A stretch of DNA of 64,000 nt from Achatina immaculata. Lineage: Eukaryota; Mollusca; Gastropoda; Stylommatophora; Achatinidae. The stretch spans positions 44,107,433-44,171,432 of the forward strand of contig CM019693.1 of the NCBI GenBank assembly GCA_009760885.1, given 5' to 3'. Under the pieces are notes generated by a model. It saw nothing but the letters and a program-made list of their open reading frames with translations. It made no database searches and was not told the DNA's origin. Shown piece after piece: positions 1 to 10,719 of the stretch; within the stretch, counting starts at the first letter, position 1, and every line of letters begins with the position of its first letter. Both the position numbers and the translations under genes were made by a program.

Positions 1-235
1 TCTTTTCTGCTTGATCTCAAATTGAACATGATATTTCTTTTCTGCTTGATCTCAAACTGAACATATTTCTTTTCTGCTTGATCTCATACTGAACATATTT
101 CTTTTCTGTTTAATCTCAAACTGAACAGGATATTTCATTTCAATATGAACTTAAACTAATCATGGCATATCTTTTTCACATGATCTAAATCTAAACATGA
201 TATTTATTTTCTGCTTCACCTTAAACTAAATTTGT
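1..235. repeat. Minisatellite, unit about 31-34 bp
   Basis: About six imperfect copies of a unit with the core TTCTGCTTGATCTCAAACTG, running in from the left edge. The copies decay rightwards (AACTTAAACTAAT variants). No coding capacity. Confidence 0.8.
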
Positions 236-519
236 GTAAACGCCATTTTCGTTTAATAAACCATTACAACTATAGTTCAAGGTCTAATCAGGCATTATTA
301 ATCTACAAACATCTTCGTAGGCTGCTTTCATGACCATCAGTGCTGATTTCTACATCAGGGTCAACTGGGGGTTCCTATAGCTTGGGTTCTAACCCACTGT
401 TTTCCAGGTGAGAGAACAAATCGCTAGAATCCTGCACTCCTTCTCAAACAGTGTGACTTGATATCAGAATCAAGAATAATATCTTCAACAAACAACAATC
501 AAAACAATCTAAAGCTTAC

Positions 520-603
520 TTGGCACTGTTCAAAGTTTCTTCCATGAGGGATGCATCATCATTAGGCAAACCTTTGTGGTCTCGGATATCCTTTACCAGA
601 GCT
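520..603 (-). CDS. Internal exon of a Nudix-like/EF-hand gene (most 3' exon in window)
   Basis: An 84-nt exon read on the minus strand. It follows an acceptor (TTTTATATTACAACAG, reading into 603) and ends at a consensus donor GTAAGC just left of 520. It encodes ALVKDIRDHKGLPNDD and then ASLMEETLNSAK. The exon at 4548-4721 ends with two bases of a codon, and the first base here completes a lysine, so the join reads DEFK-ALVKDIRD, the natural continuation after an EF-hand F-helix. The exon itself ends in phase 2, so the gene must continue beyond the left edge. The exon call rests on the splice sites, phase and helix-like sequence; no expression evidence is available. Confidence 0.7.
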
Positions 604-887
604 CTGTTGTAATATAAAATAGAAGGTATGAAGCAAAAATCCCATAACTCATCTTGCTCTAAATGGAAAGCTGCCCTTTTGCCCGTTGATGATGATGATG
701 TTGACAACGACATAACACCACAGTGCCATGTTTCTTAATTTCTTATGTAGGGGAACAGAGGAAAATGAGGTCAATGCCCTTCTAGGGACTGCAATATCAA
801 ACTTCTTAGTAAATTCTATCATAATGAAGACTACACTGATGACTGTCTTCTCTGCTATGCTGCTGTAACAGAATCAAATTTTATGGA
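604..887. other. Intronic sequence, no gene seen
   Basis: The intron of the minus-strand gene upstream of its last visible exon. Apart from the acceptor tract next to 604 nothing is recognised until the LINE fragment begins at about 888. Confidence 0.5.
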
Positions 888-1935
888 GTACTGTGAGAAT
901 ATTCTAAGAACAATCATCACAGAACCAGGTATAAAAATTGGAGGATACAATATTAACAACCTTCGGTATGCTGACAACACAGTACTGATAGCTGAGAACC
1001 AACAAGACCTGCAGCATCTCTTGGATAAAGTTGCCAAAGAAAGTGAACAGAAAGGCCTTACTTTGAACATCAAAAAGACAGACACTATGGTTATATCTAA
1101 GAAACAGAATCCACCAGCATGCAGTTTAAAATTAAATGGAACTATTCTAAAGCAGGTGCAGAAATTCGAATACCTTGGAGCACTAATAACTTCAGATGAG
1201 AAATGCAGAACAGAAATTAGGAACAGAATAGGCCAAGCAAAGACTGCATTTCAGAGAATGAGAAACATATTATCCAACACATCAAAACTATCCGATCCCA
1301 GAACTGATACGTGCCCCATAGTATTTCTCACAGATTCAAGATCAGTACTGGAAGCTCATCAGTGCAACAAACTACCAGACCTTAAGGATGCCTTGGCAAA
1401 AATTGGCTTACAACACGGAGTCACTTTGCAATGGATTCCCTCCCACTGTGGGATCCCAGGCAATGAGAAAGCTGACCATCTGGCCAAAGAGGGCACTGAA
1501 ATGGAGCAACCAGACATACCGATCACCTATAATCAGAAGAAAAGCATGATAAAAACCTACAGGAAGCCACAAACACCACCACATGATGACTATCACATGC
1601 TAAACAGAAAGGAACAAGTCACCATCTTCCGTCTCCGAATAGGACACACCCGACTCCGAAGTCATATGTATATGAAGTTTAAGGTTGGTACTACTAATCT
1701 ATGTACATGTGCCCAGGTGCCCCAAACTGTGGAACATATCCTCCAGAACTGCACCAACTATGAAACATTGAGAAATAATTACTGGCCCAGTGAAACCACT
1801 AAAGAAGATAAGCTCTACGGTTCCATACATGAATTACAAAAAAGAGTGAAATTTATCCAAGAGACAGGACTGCAGGTAAAGACAGACAATGTGAACGAAG
1901 AAGAAGAAGAAGATCCAACACATCCTTATCAATGA
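883..1935 (+). pseudogene. Chimeric open frame: LINE-C RT joined by insertion to an RNase H domain
   Basis: A 350-codon open frame that is not a gene. Residues about 1-133 are the YADN-containing RT piece of LINE-C. Residues about 134-343 are an RNase H domain and C-terminus from an unrelated LINE (FLTDSRSV, QWIPSHCGIPGNEKADHLA, then a Cys/His stretch ending VEHILQNC). The last residues come from the duplicated target site and LINE-C again. The frame stays open because the inserted copy happens to be in phase. LINE-C itself shows no RNase H at this place in the 13.9 kb copy, so the fusion is an insertion product and not a domain architecture. Confidence 0.85.
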
Positions 1936-2380
1936 ATGTTAAAAAAAAATGAGCCCTAAAATGCTGTACTGAACCTATCTTATTATATGGAAGTGAATCA
2001 TGGACAATAGGCAGGTCTGCATAAAAATCATTGGAAGCAGTAGAAATGTGGTTTATTAGAAGAATGTTGCAAATTCTCTGGACAGCAAAAATAACTAATG
2101 AAGAATGTATGAGAAGAGCTGCAGAGACAAGAAAATCTTGTAAAAAAAATAAGAGAGAGAAAATGTACTTTCATAGGACATGCAATGAGAAAAGGGGGCA
2201 TTGAAAATATTATAAAAACAGGAAAAATAGAAGGAAGAAGATCAAGAGGAAGACCAAGAGAAAAGATACTGGACAGTGTGACAGGATGGTGTGAGAGGAG
2301 ATCAACTGAGCTGATGGCCTGCATGAAAGATACAGTGTACTCTGGAGAAGCATAATAACCAACACCAGTCGGCACAGCAC
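888..2380 (+). mobile_element. LINE-C copy 1, 5'-truncated non-LTR retrotransposon, interrupted by a nested insertion
   Basis: This matches the copy at 13873-15182 almost base for base from GAGAATATTCTAAGAACAAT onward. It starts inside the reverse transcriptase, shortly before the YADD active site, which here reads YADN (catalytic Asp lost), and runs through the thumb region (LTLNIKKT, FEYLGALITS) to the C-terminal part (YGSESWTI, RRMLQ, TFIGHAMR, GRPREK). It ends at a GATGATGA tail near 2390. A 629-bp foreign piece sits at 1284-1912. After it the LINE resumes at TTATCAATGAATG, then carries stops (including near 2020) and a frameshift around 2140. Non-functional copy, intronic with respect to the minus-strand gene. 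Confidence 0.85.
1284..1912 (+). mobile_element. 5'-truncated I/Nimb-like LINE (RNase H plus C-terminus) nested in LINE-C
   Basis: Flanked by the 12-bp direct repeat ATCCAACACATC (1272-1283 and 1913-1924). The equivalent uninterrupted site lies at about 14706 in the second LINE-C copy, so the target-site duplication is directly visible. The piece holds RNase H motifs (TDSRS with catalytic Asp; HCGIPGNEKADHLAK) followed by RLRIGHTRLRSHMY, a CTCAQVPQTVEHILQNC zinc-finger-like end, and a (GAA)n tail touching the right repeat. 5' truncation, simple-repeat tail and duplication are the standard outcome of target-primed reverse transcription. A relative lies on the minus strand at 46611-47040. Confidence 0.9.
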
Positions 2381-2389
2381 CTGATGATG

Positions 2390-3340
2390 ATGAGTGGTAC
2401 TTTTCATCAAAACTGATGGTTCTGGAGCAGTTTATGTTAACTGTCTCAGAACTTGATGAGATTTTCCTGAAAACCCTCAAGACTGATTCTGTTAATAATT
2501 GATTTACATAATCAACCACAGTGATAGGTGACAATGTTTGAATCAAAAACTCCTTTCTCTTCATGTTTGCATCTTCAATTGTTGGCCCTTCGTTTCCTCC
2601 TGAAATGAGGCTGCACCCTTGTACAAAGTTATTCTCTATGTAGCAGCTCTTTCAAGACCTAACAACTGAAGGAAAAATCTCCCATGGATGACTTACAAAT
2701 ATACTTGTATCCCAGCTTTGGTTTGTCTTGTGACCTTCTTCCCTTCAGAATGCCATACAGTATTTATTGGAGATATGGTTGTCATCTTTTCTTGAATGTC
2801 CCAGCCATCATTATCTATAACTGCAAATCTAAATCCACATGGATTTACTGCAGTCATCAGAGCTTGCAAGACAAGGTTAGTGAAGACCCTGTCTCATCTC
2901 CTCTTGGCCACTGTTTAGAATCATCATCATCTTCTTCCCTTGAAAGACATTTTCTATTACTTGAACAATGAAAACAGTCTGGGTTTTCAGTTTTATGGCT
3001 TTCTTTAGTGGCAATCTGTGGGTTCTCTATTAGTTTTTCATTTTATGTTTTTGTTAAGAACACTTTAAAAGGAGTAACAAAATTAACTGTAGAAATATCC
3101 ACACTGAATATGAAGTGAAATATAGTTATTAAGGCCAATAACAGAGAAGATAAATGATCTGGGTATGAGAAGTAAACCTATGTAATTCACCACTCACAAA
3201 GACATAAGCATATTATCTTGTATTGTTCAAGAACTGGCAACATGACTTTTACAACCCGCATACTTACTGAAGACAATAAAAAAAAAATTGCCCATGATGG
3301 AGTAGAGCACAATATGTAGATTTAGAGGAGGAAAAAAAGA
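2390..3340. other. No recognisable gene
   Basis: Intronic stretch between TE fragments. A 95-codon plus-strand frame at 2684-2971 and its minus shadow show no known motif. A LINE origin on the minus strand (a stretch near GKKVTRQTK) is possible but not supported well enough to call. Confidence 0.4.
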
Positions 3341-3347
3341 CCTGGAC

Positions 3348-3743
3348 ATGTATGAATCTGATGCAGATCAAGCGGACCTACATGGAAGAAGACAATACCC
3401 GACTGCCATCAAGAACACAGGAATGCGATCGGACATTGTAGTGTACTCCATAGAAAAACAGGAATTAATAATGATCGAGCTTACGGTTCCATATGAAATA
3501 AGAATAGAGGAGCAGCATTTATTCAAGTGTGAGAAGTATAATGATCTGGTCAAGCAACTGAGGAAGGGGGCAGGAGTCAAGGCAAAAGTGATAGCTGTAG
3601 AAGTGGGAGCGAGAGGATTCGTAGCAACATCAGCATACAACCTATGTAAGCAACTGGGCATAAAGGGACAAGCAAGAGCAAGGGCATTGAAAAGCCTTTC
3701 AGAAACAGCAGAAAAGACCTCAAGCTGGCTGTGGAGTATGTGA
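3348..3743 (+). pseudogene. C-terminal fragment of a retroelement protein, endonuclease-like
   Basis: A 131-codon open frame containing DIVVYSIEKQELIMIELTVP, then KCEKYNDLVKQLRK, VIAVEVGARGFVA and ETAEKTSSWLW. The spacing of an Asp, then E-L-T-V, then a Lys/Tyr helix looks like a PD-(D/E)XK-type fold. Similar C-terminal blocks are, as far as I recall, attached to reverse transcriptases in invertebrate and fish genomes, but I cannot name the clade. There is no start context, and upstream sequence does not extend the frame. It is probably the 3' end of a 5'-truncated element directly followed by a SINE. Confidence 0.5.
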
Positions 3744-3784
3744 AACAAGCAATGAAAACTTAAATAATTTCATTTGTCACAATC

Positions 3785-4050
3785 AATACCAGTTCTCCGT
3801 AGCTAAATCGCTAAAGATGCACTTCAAAAGTGCAGTGCCAACTGGAAGATCACAGGTTCAATCCCAGAATGGAAAAAAAAGCAACAACTCACAAGACCTC
3901 TGGGAGTCATGACCCTGAGGGCCCCACCCCCCTTAGAGTGTCAGGAGTTTAATATGGCCGAAACACTTGTCTGAGGTTGGTACTTCCTCTGATGATCTGA
4001 AGGAGTTGTGTTTTCGTTCCGCTCTCTACAGCAGAGAGTTTCCTGCACAC
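3785..4050 (+). mobile_element. tRNA-derived SINE
   Basis: An RNA polymerase III promoter pair is visible: an A-box-like TAGCTAAATCG at 3800-3810 and a B box GGTTCAATCC at 3855-3864, spaced as in a tRNA. It is followed by a tRNA-unrelated body (ATGGCCGAAACACTTGTCTG). Both ends are approximate and no target-site duplication was found. The tRNA-like part is too diverged to be a functional tRNA. Confidence 0.6.
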
Positions 4051-4275
4051 AGAAGTAAAGGATGACATAAGAAGCACAAATTTCCTGCCTGTGAACAACA
4101 AGGTGTCAGATTTAGTAAGAGCTTTTATTTCACAAGAAGTTGTGACCTGTCAAAATACTGATGAGAAAGGAATTGAAAATATGAATTTCACTCACATTAC
4201 TTTCTTTTCCTAATGAAATTTTATCATTCCCTCTACAGAACATCAACAACATGCCATACAAATGATACTTCTGAC

Positions 4276-4335
4276 ATCTTATATCCTTCATGTGCCGTTA
4301 AATGTCACACAGGGCTCGCAATGTAGTTTGCTTTG
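4276..4335 (-). mobile_element. LINE-A 3' tip stub
   Basis: CATCTTATATCCTTCATGTG...CAGGGCTCGCAA is the reverse complement of the last 50-60 bp of LINE-A (compare 28811-28865 and 22860-22915). Only the 3' end is present, as in an extremely 5'-truncated insertion. Confidence 0.6.
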
Positions 4336-4547
4336 TTTTATACAAATGATTATTACTACTGAAAATTTTGCGACATGTTTTTGACTTCTGCTCACTATAT
4401 AGCTTAAGTGGACAAAGAACTGAAACAAATATATATACAAGTACATGTACACATCAACTTCTGTCCTACAACTCTGTGATGCAGTGACGGCCACAGACCG
4501 AGAAGCTTAAATTTTACATGGTTAGATGATGAGGAAGAAAAACTTAC

Positions 4548-4721
4548 TTAAACTCATCAAACTGTAGGTATCCGTCACAGTTTACATCGTAGTAACGAAA
4601 CATGTAACGACATCTCATTTCAGCTGGTAAACCGCCGTGCTGTGTACAAGGTTCAAGAGCAGCGAGGCCATGCAGGACATCCTTGTATGTAAGCATGTGT
4701 CGTCTGTGTGCATCAAATGCC
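4548..4721 (-). CDS. EF-hand exon of the Nudix-like/EF-hand gene
   Basis: A 174-nt exon read from 4721 down to 4548, bounded by an AAATTTCAG acceptor and a GTAAGT consensus donor. It completes a codon with its first base and ends two bases into a lysine codon. The translation includes AFDAHRRHMLTYKDVLHGLA and RCRYMFRYYDVNCDGYLQFD. The loop DVNCDGYLQFDE fits the EF-hand Ca2+ loop (Asp 1, Asn 3, Asp 5, Gly 6, Glu 12), followed by FK and the next exon. The preceding half (FDAHRRHMLTYKDVLHGLAAL) looks like the end of an odd, non-canonical partner EF-hand whose start must lie in an exon not found. A calcium-sensing role is inferred from the family only. Confidence 0.8.
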
Positions 4722-5937
4722 CTGAAATTTCATACAAACCTGCATTATTTTTTATCAGCTCAGGGTTTATATGCTCCTATCTTCTCTATTTTAATCCTTT
4801 TCATAATGAGGACAACATAACAAAATTCACTCATTGTCAGTCTTGGCAGTTTCAAGTTTCTTCATAGTTTATTTCAATGTCAAGACATGGGATGTTGTTT
4901 AGGCTCTTCCAAGCTCTTAGCAGCCGACATCCAGCAAATCTTAGGTGTAAGTTCTGAGCCATGAGGTGTATGCCACAATGACTTGTTTCAATTCTTGGAG
5001 CGGAACTGAGAAGCAGACTCCAGCAGCACAGGCATTATGTTAACACCACCCCATCTGCAAGCTGAATGAGTGGAACAGCCTGTTTCTTGCAGCATCATGA
5101 AGTGGTAGCACAAGATCATGACTATCTCCACTTCAGTATTACTGTAATATACCTTTACCACCATCATCTTTGCTATCAAAGATATATGATACAAAGTTCT
5201 GTTATGTTTTTGATTCACTTTTGAAGCAATTAAAACATATATGCCTTTCTGGCCAGTCATACATATAGATAACAAAGATGGTTACAGCTGTCCATCCCTC
5301 TGCAAACACAATGACCTTGGTCATCACACCTGGAAAAGTTCCTACTACTTCTAATGTAAAAATGATCAGAATCTTCCGATGCTAAATTTAAAAATATTTG
5401 CATTTATATTTTTTCTAACATATCTGTACTGTTGCAGAATGTCTGGAACAGACTGAAAGTTGAATGATAAAGAGCAGAAAGTTAGACAGGCCAGTATGTC
5501 CAGTTACTCATGCTTTTAAAATTTGTTCCTTTGCTCTCCTCCCAGCACACAGTTGGAAAAATGTGACTTGTAAAGTGGGTAATGGGGCTTCTTTTTTGCC
5601 TGTCTGTCATCTCTTGCTGGTGCTAATAATCTGCACATATTTGACTGCCAGTTAAACCTGTCAACAATCAGTCACTCGGTCACTGCTGAATGACTTGCTG
5701 GAGACAGCTAGTCCAATTTGGCAGATACACTGATCTCTCCTTCCATCCCCTCTCTCCCCCACTCTCACGCATGCACACACACATATATAATAAATAGTCC
5801 TGAAAATTGAGTTTTATCATGCAGAGATCTTCTTGATATTTACTTTCTTCAAATATGACACAAGTATGGCTGTCAAATATAAGGTAACTGTATGTGTATG
5901 TTCACATATTAATTTAGTTAATTTTCAAGCAGACAAT
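4722..5937. other. Intronic, no gene seen
   Basis: Contains only short unsupported frames and a (CA)n-like stretch near 5770. At least one exon of the minus-strand gene (entry phase 1, exit phase 2) should lie between 4721 and 10597, but I could not recognise it here or further right. Confidence 0.4.
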
Positions 5938-7142
5938 TATGGCGCGTCTATCGCAAAATTTACGAAACATTGCTAATGGTTGCCTTCAAGCAGGTGAAAG
6001 TCAAAGTCAGGTTGCCAGGCATTTAAACGTGCAGCAGAGTACCATCAGTCGATTTTGGCATTGTTTCCAAGCCACTGGCTCAGCTGAAGACCGGCACCGC
6101 AGTGGATGACCCAGGGTGACAACAGCAGCTGATGATCACTTTATTCTGGTTCATCACCTCAGAAACAGATTTACAACAGCTTCCTCAGGTGCCCAGTCAT
6201 TGCTTGCAAGGTGCTGTGTGTCTGATCAAACTGTCTGGAATAGAATGCATGAAGCTGGACTGGTGGCACAATGACCTCACCGAGGTCCTATCTCAACGAG
6301 ATGCCATCGCCAAAATTGACTTGTTTGGGCCAACCAGCATCAGCCCTGGACAACTGACAATCAATGGAGACGTGTCTGGTTTAGTGACAAATCTTCCTTT
6401 TTGTTGCAACGCCATGATATGCGGAGAAGGGTCTACCTTAGGCCAAATGAACGTTTAGCCCAAAATTGCATTGATGAAGCTCCACCACACGATGGTGGAG
6501 GTGTAATGGTATGGGGAATGATCAATTTCAATGGAAGGAGTCCATTGGTTCAGACTGAAGGAGACTTGAATGTGCAACGATATGTCAATGAAATTCTTCG
6601 ACTCCATGTCCTTCCATTTTTGGCTGTGCAAAGGTCTGTGTTTCAACAGACAATGCCAGACCCCATTCTGCATGGTTCACCACACAGTTCCTGACTGCCA
6701 ACAACATTCTCACCCTTCCCTGGCCATCCCTGTCTCCAGACATGAATCCAAACGAGCACCTAAGGGATGAGCTGCAAAGACGTGTTTGTCATCAAAATGT
6801 TTCTCCAGCCAATCATTGTGATCCATGGCAGGCACTCCAGGAAGATTGGGCAGCCATCCCACAGGCACACATCAGACATCTGATCGCATCTATGCCCAGG
6901 AGATGCTAGTCGCTGATCGATGCAAGTGGAGGCCCTACACCATACTAACTTGAGAACCCCTGGGACTAACAAATTCTCGTCACACAGATGCAAGAAACTG
7001 TCAAGTGAGTGTTTAAACCCTTAGGTATTATTGTGTGTAACTTGAAAATTTTATTAATTCAATTTAAAAAGCTATAGAATATCAAAGTTATGGCTAAAAT
7101 TGGGTCATCAGTAGTCATGTGTTTCTTTTTTTGGACAGTATA
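5938..7142 (+). mobile_element. Tc1-like DNA transposon, degenerate
   Basis: A transposase is readable from ATGGCGCGTCTATCGC at about 5940: MARLSQNLRNIANGCLQAGE, then QVARHLNVQQSTISRFW (helix-turn-helix), and later DEAPPHDGGGVMVWGMINFN and LNVQRYVNEILRLHVLPFLA. Stops (after HRSG at about 6108) and several frameshifts break it. The DDE triad is incomplete. The right end carries a terminal-repeat-like GTTTCTTTTTTTGGACAGTA at about 7121-7140. The matching left repeat was not found, so that boundary is approximate. Related to the Tc1 copy at 32.5 kb but not the same subfamily. Intronic. Confidence 0.85.
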
Positions 7143-7339
7143 TATTTAACCTTAGAAACAAACAAATCTACCCTTAATTTGTAACCCACAAGACATTTGA
7201 CATTAGCAACAGAAATAAAAATGACCTTGACAGCCCTATTTTGCAGCCTATAACAAAATTTAACATTAGAAATGTATAAAAAAAAAAAAGGAATTGACAA
7301 ATGAAGTAAATGTCACTATACTCATTTTATTTCTTCTCA
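7143..7339. other. AT-rich intronic sequence
   Basis: No gene, repeat unit or splice-flanked exon recognised. Confidence 0.4.
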
Positions 7340-7432
7340 TGGAGTGAAGAAGGGCAGAATGTAAGATGGGCCTGTGTGTCCAATTCTTCACCCTCTGACA
7401 ATAAAGATCATTCATTCATTCATTCACTTTCT
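7340..7432 (+). mobile_element. 3' stub of a LINE with AATAAA and (ATTC)n tail
   Basis: GAAGGGCAGAATGTAAGATGGGCCTGTGTGTCC...AATAAAGATCATTCATTCATTC. The same terminal block occurs at 24770-24845 and 55095-55172, each with an AATAAA signal followed by an ATTC tail. I infer a LINE 3' UTR end. No protein part is attached to any of the three. Confidence 0.6.
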
Positions 7433-8140
7433 CATACTCATATTAATGTCTTTTCTCAAGTACATCATCGAAACTGAACAAACAAAATAATAAATTCCAA
7501 ATCTGAAATTTTCTTATAATGCACTTTATGAGCATGATAATGTACTTTTCATATTACGATATTTTATGACACACATAACAATGATTAGGACCTAATTTAT
7601 TTCATTACGATGTCTTACATGCTTCTACAGTAACTACACAATATGGTAATCTAGAACCAACCTACTGTGTATTGTTGCCTGCAGCTCATTATATATTTTT
7701 TACTTCAACAAGAACAAACAAAACAGTAAGATTAAATACAGGACAAATTACATCACGCAGCCATTTGTAATTCTTATTACTGTTTTATATGAGTCAGTAC
7801 TAACATATTTTTATGTGTCTAACATCTCAGAAATTATGAAAAGATACTGGCACACATCACCATCAAATATATCTAAAGACTGGACAAAGATACAGCAAAA
7901 CTATGGTTCTAAAGACTGTTATACGCTCTCCACTCCAATTAAATGTCTCCAATGCGTGCGTCTCAAATAGCCTCTGACAGTCAAGTCCAGCTCCTGGCCT
8001 TATCATGGTGGAACTGTTCAAACTGACAGGAGAAGGGGCGAAGGCGAATATCTGATGCCTGAAAACCAGACACTTCAGGTAGATGAGAGTCTTGTTTGGT
8101 ATCTCATCTGAGAAAGTGAAAACTCTTGATTTAAAACCAG
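7433..8140. other. No gene recognised
   Basis: AT-rich. A 95-codon minus frame at 7863-8150 has no motif and no convincing splice context for the neighbouring gene. Confidence 0.4.
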
Positions 8141-9370
8141 CTGCTGGCAAGATTCTTCAGCTGCCGTGCGTGGGGTGAAACTCCTCCCAGCCAATGAAGA
8201 AAAATGTGACCAAGGTTGCCGCGCAGCGTCGCCGTGGAAAAGGTGACAGAAAGGATTAAGTGAAGTAACCAGTAGTCTCGAGGTCAGGACTACTCAAATC
8301 ATGGCACCTCTGCTCTAGAGCCCGGCCACGTCCTATATACACCATACTGGGGCAGACTGCCTAAACCGGCTTAACCCAGGGGTTAAACTAAGACACTGCT
8401 GGCGAGATTCTTCGGCTGCCACGTGTGGGGTGAAACCCCTCCCAGCCAATGAAGAAAATGTAAAAATGTGATTAGGGTTGCCATGTGGCGCCGCTGTGAA
8501 AAGGTGATGGAAAGGATAAAGTGAAAATTACTTGGTATGTTCAGTAGTTTCGCGACGAGAGCTACTCATACCGCGACACCTCTGCTCTAGAGGTTGGCTA
8601 CATCCAATATACACCGATACTGGTGAAATATGCCTAAACTGTCTTAACCCAGGGGTGAAACTTGATGACTACCCATGTCATGGTACCTCCGTTCTAGAGG
8701 TCGGTCACGTTCTAAATGAGCCCATACTGGGATAATACGCCTAAACCAGCTTAACCCAGGGGTGAAACCTACTAGTGGCGAGGATTCATCCTCCAGGACA
8801 AAAGCTCCATTCTGGTCACAACTAGTAAAGGTAGCAGCCATGACCACAAAATGCTGAAGTCAGAGACACTGGACCAGTGCAGTATAGACAGGCAACCACC
8901 TCTCACCCGACGGGGATATATACATATCCTAATCATGCTGAGGTTTTCCAGTGAGAAAGTCCAATGCTGGACTGGATGAGCAACCATCTCTCACCTGGCA
9001 GGGATACACGGATATCCAAAACATGTTGAGGTTTTCTGGTGAGAAAGTCCAACTCTAGGCTGGATGGGCTGCCACCTCTCACCCGGCGGGGATATACTGA
9101 TATCCAAAATACGTCGAGGTTTTCCGGTGAGAAAGTCCAACTCTAGATTAAACTGGTGCAATGAAAACCACAGTGTCACACAATCCCGCTTTTGCAACTC
9201 ACCGAGAATACAGGCCAAAGCTCCATGATACTCTGAAACTCTTGTGGTCCTGTCAGGGATCTCTTGTGGCCCTCTCGGGGACCACAGGACCAATCAAGGA
9301 CCACAGGAGTAAATTCAGTAGGATCACGAGGCGATCTTGGTGGTAGAAGCAAACGAAGAAGAAGAGAAGA
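8141..9370. repeat. Composite interspersed repeat with internal tandem units
   Basis: Two copies of a roughly 255-bp unit (starting CTGCTGGC at 8141 and 8396, both with GATTCTTC.GCTGCC and CTCCCAGCCAATGAAGAAAA). The sub-unit CTCTAGAG..CGGTCACGT...AACCCAGGGGT recurs a third time at 8686-8768. From about 8880 to 9150 there follow three copies of an 87-bp unit containing GGTGAGAAAGTCCAAC and CTCTCACCCGGCGGGGATAT. The block ends in a GAAGAAGAGAAGAAG tail. Higher GC content than its surroundings. No protein recognised; probably a non-autonomous element. Confidence 0.6.
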
Positions 9371-10596
9371 AGCAATACTATGAGAGATTTTTCAAAATAA
9401 CTAAATTATTAAATGCTAAAAACCTGCTCTATAACATACTGATACACAACCAATCACAAGCACCATAACAACTGCAAAAAAAAAAAAAAAACGCCAAAAA
9501 AAAAACAAAAACTTCTGGTAGTAGCAGACTGACTAGGTGTTAAAACACTGACAAAGAACATGTTAAGTTCAGTGAAAATGAACTATTAAGCTGGGAGTTA
9601 CATGTCTTCAATAGACAACTTTATATTGTGTCAAATAAATGAAGAGAGAGAGCCAAAAAAAAGTACCTGAATCTTATTTTATAGCAAGAGAGTATCTGGA
9701 TGAATAAAAATGACACAGAATATTCACATTCAAAAGAAAATTTGATATTTTATACTTAATGAAACATTTCTCCTAGATTATTTATCACTGGTAACTAGTT
9801 AATATTTCAGCAAGATCTAACCACAAAATGGAATGTTAACTTGTCACTTTTAATTAGCATCCACTATCTCTACAAACTTCTGCCACAATGAAAGTCTATT
9901 TGCTAGACACAAATACATTTAAAATAAAACTTCTAATGAAGAACCACATTCATTTTCAAGCTTTCTGAGAGAAGTTCTGTATCTATGAATCTATTATTTG
10001 AATTCAGGAAAACCAGAAATTCAGTCACATTGTGGACCAAATATATAAAATTTGTTATCATGTGTATCTTTAGTTTTAACAGAAGCAGTCAATATAATAG
10101 TACTCATTCAGTCTTTATTACAACTATCTGTGTTAGGTCCAGCCCACTTGCTAATGTACTGCTGTAAATTCTACTACTGGTTTCTGTCAAACCAACTGCA
10201 CTGTGGACAGCTTGTTAGAGTCAAAGGCTAGGATGACAAACAGTGACAGAAAAGTCCAAAGAGGGAATTCTAAGATGGTCGCTGATGGTAAGGCTCTTTC
10301 CTATCAACCATCTGGCAACCCCGGTAGTACTACAAAAGCTCCACATGTATGAACTTTTACCATTTCTTTGAAGCTGAAGGTGGAGTCGAGATTGGAAACA
10401 AGGGCAAGGAACTTGTTTCCATATCAGGTGCTCACACAAAGGAAGAAATGGATTCACCGTTATTGTGGACAGTTATTCAGTCAGAATTAGGAATGAGAAG
10501 CCCCTGACGAATTTAACAAACAGCTAACACCGACATGCTTCCTCAAAAAGAGCTTTATTACAAGACTTTTAATAAACCAATGTTCCTCTAGCTAAC
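9371..10596. other. Intronic, no gene recognised
   Basis: Poly-A-rich patches around 9480-9510. Frames at 9985-10167 and 10221-10457 show no motif. Confidence 0.4.
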
Positions 10597-10719
10597 CTTT
10601 CTTTCCAAGTTTGGCTGATTTAACTAAGGCCTCATGGGCTGATATTTGTGGGTTGTCTACACTGATGTCATAAATGTCAGCTGATAATTCTCCCATTGTG
10701 GTTGCTGGCAGAGAGTTAC
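10597..10719 (-). CDS. Exon 4 of the Nudix-like/EF-hand gene
   Basis: A 123-nt exon read from 10719. Acceptor TTACTGCAG, donor GTTAGC. Two bases complete a glycine codon left open by the exon at 12274-12397. It then reads NSLPATTMGELSADIYDISV and ISAHEALVKSAKLGKK, ending one base into the next codon. A polar linker-like sequence with no domain of its own, lying between the Nudix-like part and the EF-hand part. Confidence 0.7.

Noticed and set aside
883..1935. A genuine RT-RNase H fusion protein
   Set aside because: Target-site duplication and the empty site in the second LINE-C copy show it is a nested insertion.
2028..2564. A 178-codon minus-strand gene
   Set aside because: Most of it is antisense to the LINE-C C-terminus; the first 50 codons have no motif.
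3795..3870. A tRNA gene
   Set aside because: Box spacing fits, but the cloverleaf arms do not pair and a SINE body follows.
5760..5830. Left terminal repeat of the Tc1 copy at 5.9 kb
   Set aside because: TAGTCCTGAAAATTGAG does not match the right end TACTGTCCAAAAAAAG well enough.
7863..8150. The missing exon of the Nudix-like/EF-hand gene
   Set aside because: The minus frame lacks EF-hand-like pattern, the phases do not fit, and the sequence runs into the composite repeat.
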